The notes under the pieces: generated by a model
Database searches by the model: none
The model's input: the letters and a program-made list of their open reading frames with translations, nothing else
Told to the model about the DNA's origin: nothing
Translations under genes and position numbers: made by a program
Source: Phylloscopus collybita
Lineage: Eukaryota; Chordata; Aves; Passeriformes; Phylloscopidae
DNA: 64,000 nt
Direction: 5' to 3'
Assembly (NCBI GenBank): GCA_027886175.1
Contig: JAJNNQ010000026.1
Location: 18,506,001 to 18,570,000, forward strand
In this document: positions 1-14,122 of the stretch, one piece after another
Numbering within the stretch: position 1 is the stretch's first letter
Layout: each line of letters opens with the position of its first letter

Positions 1-3000
1 TGACCCTTGTAGGGCCATAGGATACATTCTACCTCAAGTGAATAACAATGTTGAATCATTTAAAGACCACTGTTTTGATTTTGCCATAATATATCCCCAG
101 TGAAATTATCAAGCATAGGAAATACTAACTGAATGGCCTTGTCAAACGTTTCTATTCACTGCCAAAATGTAAATGTTGTGATGCTAAGGAGAGTTATCGT
201 TGTTACATTGAAATGATTGGTTCTTGTATAAAAAAATCCTTATTTGATATAGGGATCACAGACAGTGGAAGAAGACAGAACAGGAAAGTAGGAAGAGGGA
301 AGGCAAAGGACATTTTTGGTGTAAAGTGCTGGAAAGGAAGACACCTGGAAGGCTCAGGAGAGGTAGTTGCTCTCTTGAGCAACTTTGACCATAATCAAAG
401 ACAGGCTTTCTAATACTCCTTCCTAATAATAGCCAGATGCAGGGCCTAATGTTGGGTAATTCATTGAGCTGAAAATAGCATGATCTTGTCTGAGGGAGAC
501 TTTTTCAGGAATCACTATATAGCTTTTATGAGTATTTTTACTTATAAACGTAAAAAGAGCACGAAAGAGCAGCTACTCTGATTTGTTCAAGCAAAGCCCA
601 AAGTAAATTAACTCTCTCTTTAAAATCTGGGAAACCAGTTTACTTTTTAGTCTCCCATGAGGACTCAGTGATACTTCTGCAAGTAAAGACCTGGTAGAGA
701 TCATATCAGGGCCAAACAGAGCAGAAACCCATGTTCTTGTGAAAGCACATTTGATTGCCATCCCATGGGAAAGATGCCAGTTCAGGGTCAGAAAAAACCC
801 TCTATCTCAAAAAAACCTCTACCTCTCAATTCCAAGTGAATTGGCTTAGCAGTGAAATGAAAATATACCACAGCCATCTAAAAGGGAGTATCAATTATTT
901 TCCTACAGTGCAACCAGGCTGCTTTGAGAGATAACCCAGTAATGAAGGAAGCATCTTTTCCAGCCCCATGAGGCAGTGCAGCTTCACACAGCTTCTCACA
1001 ACAGGCTGTGCCTGAAGGCACAATTTTGTACCCTGCTGAAATGATCAAATGAACAGTGTAAAACTAAAAATTCTACTAAAACTGAAAAGACCATTTAAAT
1101 ACTTTAGTAGTATAGATTATAAAATTCTTTATTAAATCTGAAAGACAAATCAATTAATATGTTAACTGAATCAAAAAAACAGGCCTGTGTACCAAAGTAA
1201 TACAGTTGCTTTGCTGCTTTACTATCCTGTCCTGAAACATCTTCTGATTATCTTAAGAAGAGCTCCTAAGAGCTCCACACATCAGCACATGTATCATCTG
1301 ACCAAACATCCAGACTGGAAAATAGAAAACCAGAAAGCTGCATTAATTTGTGGTATCCTTGAGAAAGGGAGACTTGCTGCCAAACTAATTCAGACACAGT
1401 GAAGATCAGTGCAGTTGTGTCACGTACACAGTCAGTTTCCTAAAAAACTCCAACCCTGGGGTTTCACATAAAAATAATCTGGATAGTTTTTAATGTACGT
1501 AATATTAAAATAATACAGAAGATCTGCGCATTTTACGTGGTTATAGGTATACTTCACCTAGAAACCTGAACTCCTGCCACTTGACATGCTACTCTTTGCT
1601 CTGAAGGAGGAATGCCTATAAATAATACCCCTTACGGTACTAATATATATATATATATAATACTTATAGTACTAATCTTCATCTCGCTGGTCAGAACTTT
1701 CAGGCAAAGAAAATGCAATAATAAACAAATGGGGCAGAATTCCTTCAGAGACGAGAAAACCATCCAAATCTGTCTTCAATTAGGTGACAGAATTTCTCAC
1801 AAAGTACTCCCTGCCCTCCTTAAAGTTTCTTCCAGCATTTTATTTAGTCTGCCTCAGAGCATGGTGACTCTGCAACTATAGCAGAGATTTACCTTTAAAA
1901 GTCTCTAAGCCTTTCTTAAATTCTCTCTCTCTTTTTTTTTTTTTTAATAAAGCAAGGTTGTTCAAGCTTGAGGGATGATTTTTTTTTTCCCCAGAAATTG
2001 CTCTGCAGCCCTGAATGGGGAACTAGGCTAAGTCTACTGCTTCAATTTGTTTAATTGATGGAAGCTGGGGTGTGTGGATTTTCTCATCTGAGTCTAATGA
2101 AAGAAGCATTCACTTAATAGAGAATATCTTACACTGCAGAATGTAAGTCTGCAAGTGAGGAGACCATAATTTTCTTCTTAGCTCCTGAAATGATGGGATG
2201 CCAGCCAAATCATCTCATTTCAGTGTTTCAGGACTCAGGCAAATGACTTCCACTGAATTTTGATGGGGGGATTAAAGAAGTCACCAGCTTCAGCTGGCCA
2301 TCTCCAGCCCTCTTCAACAAAGCCTATCACAAAGTATGCCAATACTTCAGCCATGCCAGTGCCTGGCTTACTAGGACAGACTGCAGGGAAGATTGATTAG
2401 TGCTGATGCTCAGCTTCACCCAGGAGGGACAGAGGCGCAGAGTGTTCCTCTGCCCTTGCCAACAGAGCATGTGTCTGGCTTCAAGACCAGCCTCTGCATG
2501 GAGAGCTGGGTTTGGTGCAGTCCTGAGTCCTCCTTACAAGATTCAAGAAGAGAAATTTGTCTGCAAAATCGTGTTTTGTGTTAATTACTTTGCTTCTACA
2601 ATGATGGTGGATCTATGAATAGGAAATTGTACATAAAGGATTAACTGCCTATTTTTGTTAAATCAATATTTAATTTCCATTGATTTTTTTTCCTTCTCCT
2701 TCATTTAAGAATCAAAGATATTTTTAGCTCTAAAGAAAACTTTAGTTTTTACACATTAATATTTTAAACTAATCGCATGTGATTGATTTTTTTTTTTTAG
2801 GCTGAACTTTTCAGTTCAGATTTCTCCTTCACATTGAAGATGCAAGCCAGCCATATGTAAAAAATTAATGTTTTGTACATGAGATACATTTGAAAGAAAG
2901 GCAAGAATTTAGAAACTATCTATGCAGAAGATCTTAAATTAACCAGAGCTAAGAGGGGGAAAAGCCTCCATAAACTCTTCTTCAAATCAAAAGAACCCAA

Positions 3001-3378
3001 AGGTTTTCAATCATCTATGCTAGATCTTATTAGGGCACAAAATAATATAGTCTGGTAAATAATAACTCTTTCAAGCAGGGAAATGGCTTACAACCACTGT
3101 ATGAAACAAATTAAAGAACATGCTGGAGAAAAAAAAAAGCAATAAACAGCCCCTCCAAAATACATCTTTGTAAGCTGGGTCACTCCAGTCCAAAAGGCTG
3201 CAAAGTGTGGCCAGGACCTATGTATAAATACACAGTCTTCTTCTCAGCTCCCTGTCTCCACAATATTTCAAACAAAATACCTAGTGTACAATACCTGTGC
3301 TGATATGTGAAGAAGAACATTCTGTATGGGTCCAGTGTCTGTCACACCCAATCACTGCTTGCAACTAGGCTGCGCTTC
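1..3378. other. Gene-free, no recognised element
   Basis: AT-rich unique sequence. Short open frames (for example 2,393-2,618 in two frames) show no known motif. Only T tracts (about 1,932-1,945) stand out. Confidence 0.6.
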
Positions 3379-3523
3379 CAGGATCCCTCACTGGAGATAT
3401 TCCAGAACTGTCTGGACACAATCCTGTGCTGTGTGCTGTAGGATGACCCTGCTGGAGCAGGGAATGGGACCAGATGATCCACTGCAGTCCCTTGTAACAT
3501 GACCCATTCTAGGCTTCTGTGAT
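3379..3523 (+). mobile_element. CR1 LINE, short 3' end
   Basis: The 145 bp include GGAGATATTCCAGAACTG, TCTGGACACAATCCTGTGCT, GGATGACCCTGCTGGAGCAG, GACCAGATGATCCACTGCAG and a tail GACCCATTCTAGGCTTCTGT. These are characteristic CR1 3' end blocks in plus orientation. Confidence 0.9.
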
Positions 3524-6466
3524 CAATTACCCTTTCAGGTTATTGCCTGAGAGGAATGGTTACTTCATGGTATCTCCTAGGGCATGATTGCTTTTTCTCC
3601 CTTAAGTTAAGAGTTGTGCAACAATTTATCAATTTATATATCGTTTCTTTTGGATAACTATTTCTGATATTGTAGGTCAATGTTGAGGAAGATACTACGT
3701 CATTTTCTTGAAGACCTTTATGGCCCTGTTTGACTAGGCAGAGTCAGGACTAAAGGTTTCCTACTAAACCTACTAAAGGTTTCCTTTGGTAGGCTGAAGA
3801 CTATGGTTCCAGTCAATCTGTATTTCCCAGAAGTGGTTTTATTTGACTACCTACACCACCTCTAAGACTGAAAAAGATGTCCCATTCTGTAGATCCATTT
3901 GAGCATTTTGGAACTCTTGCAAATAGCACTGTAAAAGTGCTGGAAACTCTGTGAAGAGTAGATTTAAAAGTTTTTAGTTACTCAGTGCCATGCCAAGTAA
4001 AAGAAATTAGTTAAGCTTCTGCTGCAGAAGTTTCGACCCTCTGGCATTTGTGGTATGAATATAGACTTAGCGTTATCAAATAAATCAAGATGAGACCGTC
4101 ATTTTTCTTTTTAACTTGTATTTTCATTGCTCTAGCTGAGATATTAAGAAGCTGAGTCATCTGCCTTTTTCTTGAATAATAATCCTGATCAGAATTACTG
4201 GTTTTTCATGAAATTTGAAAGCTCTGTCACCTTGCATGTCTTTCCTAATAATTGTAAGTATTGATATTATTGTTAACATGGACTCATTAGATATGTAACA
4301 GATGCATATAAACAGATACCTAGATAGATATAAATAGGTGGATCTAGAGCTAGATTTTCATCTAGACTCTATGAGAGCTTGCTAAGCCAGAAATTGTCAT
4401 GGATCATGACTTTTACTATGCCTGGACACTGTAGAACAAAAAGGTACAGTCCCTTCAGTATTTTCTAAGTATGTATAAGGCCAAGAGATGAACTAGACAC
4501 TAAAGAGAGGAGCTAAAAAAATATTCAGAATACAAGCTTTGTTCTCAAAGTCAAGGATAGCAATTTCACTATTGTCAAGCTTGCAGTCAGTCACTGTGAC
4601 AAAAAAAGGATAATAAACAGCTTTGCTGCTGTTATGAGAAGTAAATCTGAGGTATGAGTTTGGATAAAAAGATCAAAGTTTTTAGAGGTATTGTTGGCTC
4701 GTGGTTTTTTTTAAAGCCAAATGTTAGTGAAGCTGACCCCTCAAACTGACTGTGAAACCTGACATTTCAGCAATGAGTGAAGGCTTCATTGGTAAAATGA
4801 AGATATCTGCAAAGGGCCTTGATGGTGAAGACCTTCCGTTTATCTTTGTTAGGGAACAGAAGAAGAATAGTGTCTCAAGAGGGGTCACACAGTTGCTGCA
4901 GTGGACTGAGAAAATATCCTGTCCATCAGAAGGCCAAACAATGTGGGAAAGGAGCAGTTCCTTCTAGGTATCTTCTGGGAGATAGACAAATTGTGTTGTT
5001 CTTTTAAACAGAGAGTCTTCTTCACCAGTGTATGCAGTCCCTGAGAAGAATGTTGGCATATTTAGATAATTTTTTCTACCACTACTTCCTAATATCCAAG
5101 ATACCTGGAACAAATCCTAGAAAAAGTTTAAGAATAATGTTTGTTTCTACAGATCCTCTCAAGTGCAAAAAATGCCTGTGTGAGCTTTTTCAGCTCAAAA
5201 TGTCTCCGCTGAAATATCCTTTTTTCTGTCCTGGATGCTTGCAGGCTTACCCATTTTGACTCTGACAGTTCAATGTTTGACAAAAGCATTCATCTGAGCT
5301 GTTTGGATCTTTCTTAACAAGAGGGTAGTACATGGACCAGGGAATTGCTTGAGATCTCAGCAGATTCTGTGACTCAAAGTTTCTCTGGAAAATATGCAGG
5401 GGGTGGAGATGAAGGAGGGTTGGAGTATGAGAATACAAGAAAGGAAGTTGTGAGGAGGCCCCCAAGCCGTATGTGAGATCTAAAAGTTAAACTCTGAGTG
5501 GGGGAGAAAAAACATGCATGAATTAATAAATGATGCTATGTGTTCTGCAGAGGATGGTTTTACAAGGCTAAACAGAATAAGGAAACCCAGAGTGAAGCAG
5601 GGGGAGCAAGGGGTATAATTCATACAAATAAGCTGGATGGTAGCTTCAGGAGAAAGGTAAAACCTTTATAAAATCTAATGATGTGTAAATACCACCTGCA
5701 TTAATTATGCGGCACTATTAAATGTTAAAAATCTGAAGCCTGGAGCTAGAATAATTAATCTGCCCTTGTGATTGCCTTGAAAGAGAAAGTTACTGTTCCA
5801 GCAGTGCAAGCTAAAGTTACAAATAAAGAAAGAGGGATGAGTTCTACCTCTGCTTTTGACAACAGATAGTTTCTCAGGGTAGTTTGCTGAAAGTCTAGGG
5901 AATAGAGATACTGTCTCTAAATTTTTTTAAATTTTTTGTTTCCAAGGAACCTGAGTAATTTCAGCCTGAAATCACCAGCTGAGAGCAAGCAATTTTATTG
6001 GTGTTATAGACCTGATGAGCTGGGCTCCACACTCTCCAACAAACTTCCCCACAAACAAAACTGAATGTCTATGTTTAGAGAATTCCATCACATTATGATG
6101 ATTCCATCACATCACATCACATATGAACACATATGTGCTATATCAAGTGTATGTGGAAACAACAGTTTTCTGGTTTTGTTGCTGGCCTAGAGAGTCTGCT
6201 TTCCTGTAATGTAATTTCTTCAAACAGGGTGTTTTAAGCTGTGGATGCCAAAATGACATTTAAACTCAGAGTCAGCTGTTTACAGTTTGTCTTCCTATCC
6301 TAAATTTTCAGAAAATCAGAACAAATGGCTTTGGACATGGAGGAACTATTTGATGGAATCAATATGGTGTCACCAAGAGTCAAAGGAAGAATCACTCAAT
6401 TATTAGAGGCATGTATGAATGAATGTACTGCAATGAGAAATGTTCTGGTTAATCTACTTTTAATGT

Positions 6467-6504
<38 letters not shown>
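6467..6504 (+). repeat. (GA)n microsatellite
   Basis: About 38 bp of GA dinucleotides with one GAAA interruption at 6,477-6,480. Confidence 0.95.
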
Positions 6505-6999
6505 AAAGCCCTGACTAATACACCTGTCATTTCCTAAAACTGACATTAGTTTATAATATATAATCATATTGTAAATAATGTGGTTTGGTTTTAAGTAGAA
6601 AAACTGTGTTTTGGACTGTTTGGCCTTTCACTGAATCTAATATTTTTGTTTTCATGTATAGGTGCTCAGAGAACACAAAAGCCAAAATATTGATTTGCAT
6701 TAATATAGATATGGAAATGTTCTTTGTCCAGCTAATTTAAAATAAATCATAAAAGAGTGCATGTCAGAGAGAAAATCCATCTTCCTTCTACACCATGTTG
6801 ATACTTCTGTCTATGGACACTTTTAAAAATTCTGTCTTCTCTGTATGTTTTAAATAACAAGAAAGCTGTAAACCCCATGAGAAAAAAAATCAAATCAAGA
6901 ATCCAGTAGGAAATTATCTTGCAACTGAAGTCTGCCTTTGACAACTGGGAAACATTATAATTTTCTAGTATCCTGTTATATGAACTATACCTGGTAAGG

Positions 7000-7020
7000 G
7001 TTTTGTTTGTTTGTTTGTTT
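7000..7020 (+). repeat. (TTTG)n short repeat
   Basis: About five TTTG units in tandem. Confidence 0.85.
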
Positions 7021-10000
7021 TATGGGAATGACATTTTCTGATAAAGCATATTCCAGTTCTTTTTTTTTTCCTTTGTGTGAGGAATTGAAAATTAAATATT
7101 GATTCACTGCAAGAATAGATAGAAATAAACAACGGAGCCTAGGATAGGTATCAGGCTGCTATTGCAGGAAGCTAATGTAATTATTTTTATTCTGGGGCAA
7201 ATCTGTAGAGAATAAGGTCTAGCTGTCCAGGTTCAGATTAATAGACGCTACTAGCAGTTTTCATGGATTAGTTTTGTAAAAAGTGTATTGTTGCCCAGCA
7301 TTAAGGATAGTGTATAGAAACAGCAAAGAAATCTGTTGGTTTTTTTTCTAAGTGAAGCCTCTTTAATTATGTACTGCTGAGAGTTTATTTTTTACCTTTA
7401 TCACTTTGTTGGTATATCCCATTTTTTTTCTCCCTTGATTTACTTACCTTCTATCTGTAGAAGCATATTTTGAATTAAATAAATTGTGTCTGTAAGAATC
7501 TGTACATTTACACTGAAGACAATTATTGAAGCTATTCATACTATAGAAGACTTAATAAATATTGATCACAAAATCACTTTAAAATGTATTTTTTTTTATT
7601 AATTTTCTTACCCTGAAATGGATATTATCTTCCTCAAAGATCTCCTGACAGTTATGGAAGTTTCCCTTTGGTTCTGCATCCCTTGGTTTTGAGTGGCTAT
7701 ATCTTTAAGATGTCTTTAACGAGACGTTTTATTTTCAAAATATCCATTAGAGTGTGAAATGGTCCTTTCTAAGATGTTTAGACAAATAAATGATTCACCT
7801 TGAGAAGAAAAATTTAGAACAAGGCTTGTATGTTAATATTGAGGAACATACAGACTGAAAGAAGATATTTCATTTCAAGTCTGTATTATAAGCAGACTAT
7901 TCCTTGAAAAATGTGAGTTGTCTGGTCTGGCCTCCTCAATCTGTTTGCATGGTTACTATCTAGATAGTTTCCTTTTTTCAATATTATGTTTCTACGGCCA
8001 ACCTGGAGCGTGTAGGACTTCCCCACTCGCTCTGGTTGTTGAATCATTTGAATACCTATGAGAAATTCTGCTTCATATTTTTATTCTGCCAAAAGGGATA
8101 TGAACCTACATCTTTTGTGTTATGGGCCTCCAACAGGAGAGACTGAGGGTGTCTCTACTACTTTGCATATCTCCTAAGCCAGTACTATAAGGTTGTCATA
8201 AAAACTGACCGCCCTTGAGCCAAAGTCCTTCTGTGTTTAGAGCTGAGATGCAATTCAACTAAATTATCACATACTAGTGACTGAGCCAGGGCCAATTTAT
8301 TTCTTATTCTTGTACTGTTCCATCTTGCATGGAATAATTGAAAATTAATCCATTTAGAAGAGAAAAAGAATCAGAAGAGCTCTCTGGGATGCTACTTGAG
8401 GGATTTAAGTAAAGAGATAGCAAGTGAGAACACTTAGTTTCCAGTCACTGATCAAAATAAATTGTAAATATTTTAGAATAAATTGACCAGCCTGAGAGTA
8501 AAAGATGGAGAGCAGCCTACTCAGCTCAGCGAGTTCTTTAGCAGCTGAGGCACCCTGCATGGAAAGTTATATTCCCTGAGGCAGAGGAGAGAAATAAATT
8601 TGAGCTATATCTGCTCTAGGTGAGTGCTCTTGTGTAAAAAGTCAGGGACTGTTTCTTCTCATGTCTGGTTTTGGGAGGGTTTGCCAAATATATCTCTTCA
8701 TTTCCATTTCTTTGCTTTGCTAAACTTACCTGGAAAGAAATTGAAATGTTTGGTCTTAGAATCCCTTGAAGACATATTCCAGTTTTAAATTTTTACACAG
8801 TCATTTTTTCTTTAGTTTTTATTTTCAGGGAAAAAAGATTATATGATCAGATTTTTTTCTTTCAGCCAACTCCCCAGAAAAAATATTTTTTACTGTTTTT
8901 TGCTCCTTCTACTGTAAAATTTATTTCTCAGTGTTTCTATGTAGTCAGGCTTTTACAAAAGTTCCCTAACTCAACCCATGCTACTAAAAAAATGATGTAT
9001 TAAACAATGCTCTTGTTAATTTTTCAACAACTTAGTAAACGGATCAAGTGATTTAAATAATGTTTGTCTTGGATCTCTTCCAAATGAATCATTACTCTGT
9101 CTAAGATAGCATTAGAAAAAAAATGAACAATTGTGGGAATGAAAGAACTTTGACGTTGTTCTCGGGTAGATGAATACTTCAGACAATTAGGATATCAGCT
9201 GATAACCTACATCATTACTGCGATAAATCTTTGCACTGATTAAACTTTCTCAATTGACTCTTCAATATTCAAAGGATTTTTGAAAGATTCAGCCAGAATT
9301 AAAAGGCATTACACCACTGGAGGTTGTTGAGCAAATGCGGATTCAGGCGAGGATGGTTAAAAATCATCCATGTCAAGGCTGGACTCTGTGCTAGATATTT
9401 TTTTAAGCCTCCCACCATGTGTCTCTTTTCTTACACATCAGTCACTCCATTCTTCAGCAGATGTATTTGTCTTCTGTTGCAGTCCAGCCCTAAGCAGAAA
9501 CATCAAAACAGTTGAAGATACAATATTAATTTTCCATTAAAAATGCATACTATCATCTTTTATACAATATATACATGAGAATTCAGTGCCAAATGGCCAC
9601 TGAAATTCAGTTCAGAGTAGTTTCTTTTTTTCTTTATTTTTCTCCTTTTTTTTTTTTTTTTTAGAACACAGTTATGTATTTTTATTTGAACAGAGTTAGT
9701 ACATAGATCACAGTTTTAGGTGAGATCAAGAAACATAACATACTGGTAGTTTGGTAGTTGATGTTTCTATAGCATGAGGAATGACATTTAGAATTATTAT
9801 AAAATAAAGCTGTTGCCACTTGAAGGGTGGATACTTGGTAAACACAAAACTGATTCCTTTGATACAATGCATCTACTCTATCAAGTAAAGGGAGCCTCCC
9901 TATGAGGAAAATCTTGCAGATTCATAAACAAGTGGTCAGTCTGATGCTCAGTGATTAATACTATCTTCAATAAGCCTGTCTTCCACCTGGCATGGAATGT

Positions 10001-12389
10001 CAATATCTTCCATGATGTCTTCAATGGATAAATGCCTGTCTTCAGTACAGGTAACAGGGCTTGACTTACTGCAATTCTTCTTTCCTGGTAAAGCTGGGAA
10101 AGGGCTTCAACTTGTTACTCTCACATGCTACTTCCATCACGTGCAGATTTTGGGCTTACGGGGATAGAGCTGATACTCCCTTTTTGCCTCTGTGGATGAA
10201 AGAAAAACCTTCAGGCCAAATTCATCCCTTGACTTTCAACACTAAGGTATGCTGATCTTGGAATAAAATAGACACTCTGGAAAACTACAGAAAGGGAATG
10301 TACCCCAACAGTTTAAAAAGAATTCCCAAAAATTTATATCACTGTTGAGTGATGGATGCAGTCATAAATAAAAGTAGAGTTTAGGCATATCTTTATCAAA
10401 TTCTGTGCAGCATAAGACAGTTGCTCTACAGTTCTCTGAAAACTATGCCAAATTCATTGCTCTAAGATTTATTTTTTTCTTTCTTATTGCAACAATTTTT
10501 AAACAAGTCATTGTATATTTTGCTACAGACACAGAACTATATCAGGTAATAAGTTCAGTATTTTGTTCGAAATCTTTAAGGCATATGTGATTAAACATAC
10601 TTATAAATAAACCCCTCAGTTTAGTGAGAGAAAAAAAGCTTGTGCAATCATATCTTTCAAAAAATTATAAAGTGTCTATTTTAAATTTAATTTGACCAAA
10701 ATATATTTTCAGATTCTAATTTTCAGGGTATTTCTTGGAATAAAATTACTGGCCAAACTTTGCACACTTGCACAAATTAACCTTTCTGACTTTAACACAA
10801 AATGCCTAAAATTGTTTTGCTATTCCTCTCTGTGTCTGGATACAGCAAAAATTACTTTTAAAATATGTTTCATTCAATGCAAGTTATCTAAAGATCAGAT
10901 GTCTTATTTCAGGCATTGTACAAGCAGTTACATTGGGCATGTGTTTATTGGACAACTAAATTCATAGATGGAAAGGAGTCAAAATAAATGCATAGAAGGA
11001 CTTATTTGACCTCACAATGTAAATATAATTAACTCTATGTACATCCCCTAATAGCATTCTCCTATTTTCTGCTTGTTGAACCATGGGTAAAATTTCAACA
11101 GTTGCTCATTTAGATTACTTTCAGTATGCAAGTGGCCTCAATAATTTCATTGGAATACTGAAAGGTGTATCAGGTGGCAACTTGATCCAGGATCTTGCCT
11201 TGCATCATGGAAATCTGATTTAATGGAAAGCACTGATGATTTAAAGACTGTCAGCTCAAGCTGGTAAAAGCAACATTAAAAAGTTAAACAGGCAGTGAGA
11301 ATAAACAAAATAAGGTCTACTATGTTGGTGTTAAAATGCATGAAAACAACACTGATAAAACAGAAAACTCCCTACCTCTGCAGGGGAAGATATCCCATAA
11401 AGGACAGATTTATGCACATAAGGTGTAGATGGAACATTTGTGCCTAAGTTCCAGGCTGCAAAAGATAGTAATCTGTTTAACTCACTGGTGAGTCACCAAG
11501 ATATTATATAAAATGTGAGCATCAGCAGCAGAGGATAACTGCTCATGAGTGAAGTCATGACTAGTCTGGCTTGTCCCTAGGTGCCTAAAATGTCATGCCT
11601 GTCGAAGAGGAGATTCAGGACTTTATTAAGCAATTTATTATTTGTCTGTCTTTAAATAATCTGCCAAAACTTTTTTTTTTCCCTTTATCTGAAACTCTCT
11701 GTCCAGATTTTTTTTTGCAGTAGCTTAGAGAATTTAAACATTAGGAGTTATAATTTGGAGATAGGAGATCCAGGTTGCAGTGATTTGGCTAATTAGACAA
11801 CTAAAGTTCTCTTGTATCACAGCAGTATTCTTCCATAGCCTGTGTTATACTTTCACTGGCTTTATATACTTTCCTTCTCCCCTCTCAGCAATGTCCCCAT
11901 TTTCCCAGCTATGTATGCAGAGGGACACTTCTCTCTGATATAGTGTTGGACAAAAATTGTACCCATACTGTCATGCTACCACTGAAAAGCTTAAATTTGC
12001 AAATCTGGGTTCTCTTTAATTACCATGTTAATTTTTGTCCTTGTAAAGTAGGAGCTGAAATAGCATAAACTTTGGCACACAAAATTTACATGCAGAACCA
12101 TATTAAATCTGTGGCTAAGGGCATTAGGTCAATTAAAAGCCATGATGTATTTTAGCTCTAAGAAATAGATCCAAAAAAGAATATCTTCTCAACCCTCTAA
12201 CTACTAATTGTGCCAGTGAGAAATCCATCACATTTCATTTGTGTATCAGAGTTAAAAAAAAAGGTTTAGGGTGAGATCAGCACCTCTAACCTACCAATAT
12301 GCTGAATGCATCTCTGCCTGGAACAGAGATGCTAGCTAGTTAAGAATTGCCTCATGAGGACTGCTGTTTCTCATTACCCTACTCTGACT

Positions 12390-12587
12390 TTTTTGATAAT
12401 GAGTTGAATTATTTTTTCCCAAGTCAGGTCTCTTTTGCCCAGGATGGAAATTGCTCACTGATCTCCCTGTCCTTATCTTGCCCCATGAACCCTTTGTTAT
12501 GTGTTTTCTCCCCTGTCCAGCTTAGGAGAGGGGGGATAGAGCAGCTTTGGTGGGCACCTTTCATTCAGCCAGGGTCAAACCACCACA
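12390..12587 (+). mobile_element. Truncated avian ERVL-type LTR (3' part)
   Basis: The segment shows the U5-side signature of a common bird LTR: TTGAATTATTTTTTCCCAAG, then CCTGTCCTTATCTTGCCCCA, TTTTCTCCCCTGTCCAG, and the end GGGTCAAACCACCACA. The terminal CA at 12,587 marks the 3' boundary. The U3 half is missing or too diverged to recognise, so the left limit is approximate. The open frame that crosses it is incidental. Confidence 0.75.
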
Positions 12588-14045
12588 GTGAGTTATCCAA
12601 AAGAGGTGAATGTATGTCAAAACAGAATAGAAAATACTACATACATTATACATACATTTATTCATTTATAATCTACAGTATGTTCTGCTCTCATTGATTT
12701 CACTGTGTTAATGTGTGTGTTTATATGCATATATATAGCTGGCAGGCAAATTGAGTTTAAATGCTAAACCACCTGGTGCAATTACATATAAGCCATCTCT
12801 TTGTGAAGTCAAAAGCAACAGGACCAGACATATATCATTGTCCCTGTAACAGTTCAAACTCAAGGATATTCAATTACCTAGTGACAGCTGATGATTAGAT
12901 TACATATGTACAGCAGAAAACTAAGGGTAAGAGAGGTTTTCATTGAAAGAGAAATTCTCAGAAGCAATTTAATTTCTACTTATTTTTCCTGAATTATTAT
13001 TTTTTTTCTTGTCTGAAAAGAGGGTGCTATGTAGTATGGGAGGAATCAGAGGATTACCATCATTTATTTTCCACTGAGAAATGGGGCCCTCTTTTCCTTG
13101 AAAAAACAATTATAGAAAAGGTTACTTTCATTCTCTGATGGAAAGGGGAGATCTGAAAAGATCATCTAGGTGAATGCACAACAGCCATAGAAGCTAAATA
13201 ACATCAGGAAGAAGGCCAATAGCTTTAGTGCTTTATAGTATAATGAAAAGCCAGCAGCAGAATGTTAAAGCTCTCTATGCTGTATCGCAAAGAGAGCAGT
13301 CAATATGAGCCATCCAAACCTTGACTGACACAGCAGAAAAAAAAAAGAATTAAAAAAGCATCTGATTTTAATAAATATACCAATTTCCAAAGACCTTTCC
13401 AAGTTGCCAGCTATATTACTGATTCTAAAGGTGAACTGTATTGTAATTTCTAGTTTAAGAGTAAACACAAAGAATAACAGTTTAACAGTTTTCATGCCCT
13501 CTCAGATTTTGAGCAGTTTTAGTGTCTACCAAGGCAGCCAGGGTGTCATGTGTGCTATTTCTATTTCTTCTTGAAGAAGCAGTGACCAGACAGTATGGAA
13601 ACACCACAGCAGTCTTATTTTCATACTAATTCACTGTCATTCCGATATTATAGGTAGATCTTGCATCTAATGCCTGAGATAATAAGACATAAATATTTCT
13701 AAAAGGCGACTTTTATTCAAGGATTATAAAACAAACAGTTTCTTCTGGATTGCCTGAGTAAGTGGCAGCTACAACCAATACAAAAATTATTAACAAATTT
13801 TCTTGAGATTTAATTTTCATATTTGAAACCCCAGTGAATATGATAAGAATCAAAAAGAATGCTGGAAGAAGGCCAGAATACAAGTGTCACTGACACTTTC
13901 ATGTTTAAATACCTTGACTGAGTAAATATTCATTTAAAGAAACCTTTGAAGTCCCAGGCCCATGAGCTTCTCTACAGACTACCCTGAGAAAACAGGATCA
14001 TCAGAGAGCTGATCCAGCAATACACAAGAGGAACAGATACTCTTC
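12588..14045. other. Gene-free, nothing recognised
   Basis: Unique AT-rich sequence between an LTR piece and a CR1 tail. Confidence 0.55.
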
Positions 14046-14122
14046 CAGGATGATCTTTAAGGTCCCTTTCAACTCAAGGTATTCTATGATTTCTGTGATT
14101 CCGTGATTCCATGATTCTGTGA
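14046..14122 (+). mobile_element. CR1 LINE tail fragment
   Basis: The segment holds only the last part of a CR1: GATGATCTTTAAGGTCCCTT, TTTCAACTCAAGGTATTCTA and a run of diverged octamers ending near GATTCTGTGA. The left edge is approximate. Confidence 0.85.

Larger units (their letters stand above)
3524..12389. other. Gene-free, mostly unique sequence
   Basis: I see the (GA)n and (TTTG)n repeats, a T tract near 9,646-9,662 and a homeodomain-site-rich patch near 5,690-5,770 (CTGCATTAATTATG and AATAATTAATC). There is no coding sequence or transposable element I recognise. Confidence 0.55.

Noticed and set aside
12347..12697. 116-aa plus-strand ORF
   Set aside because: It runs across a truncated LTR and unique flank; no protein family is recognisable.
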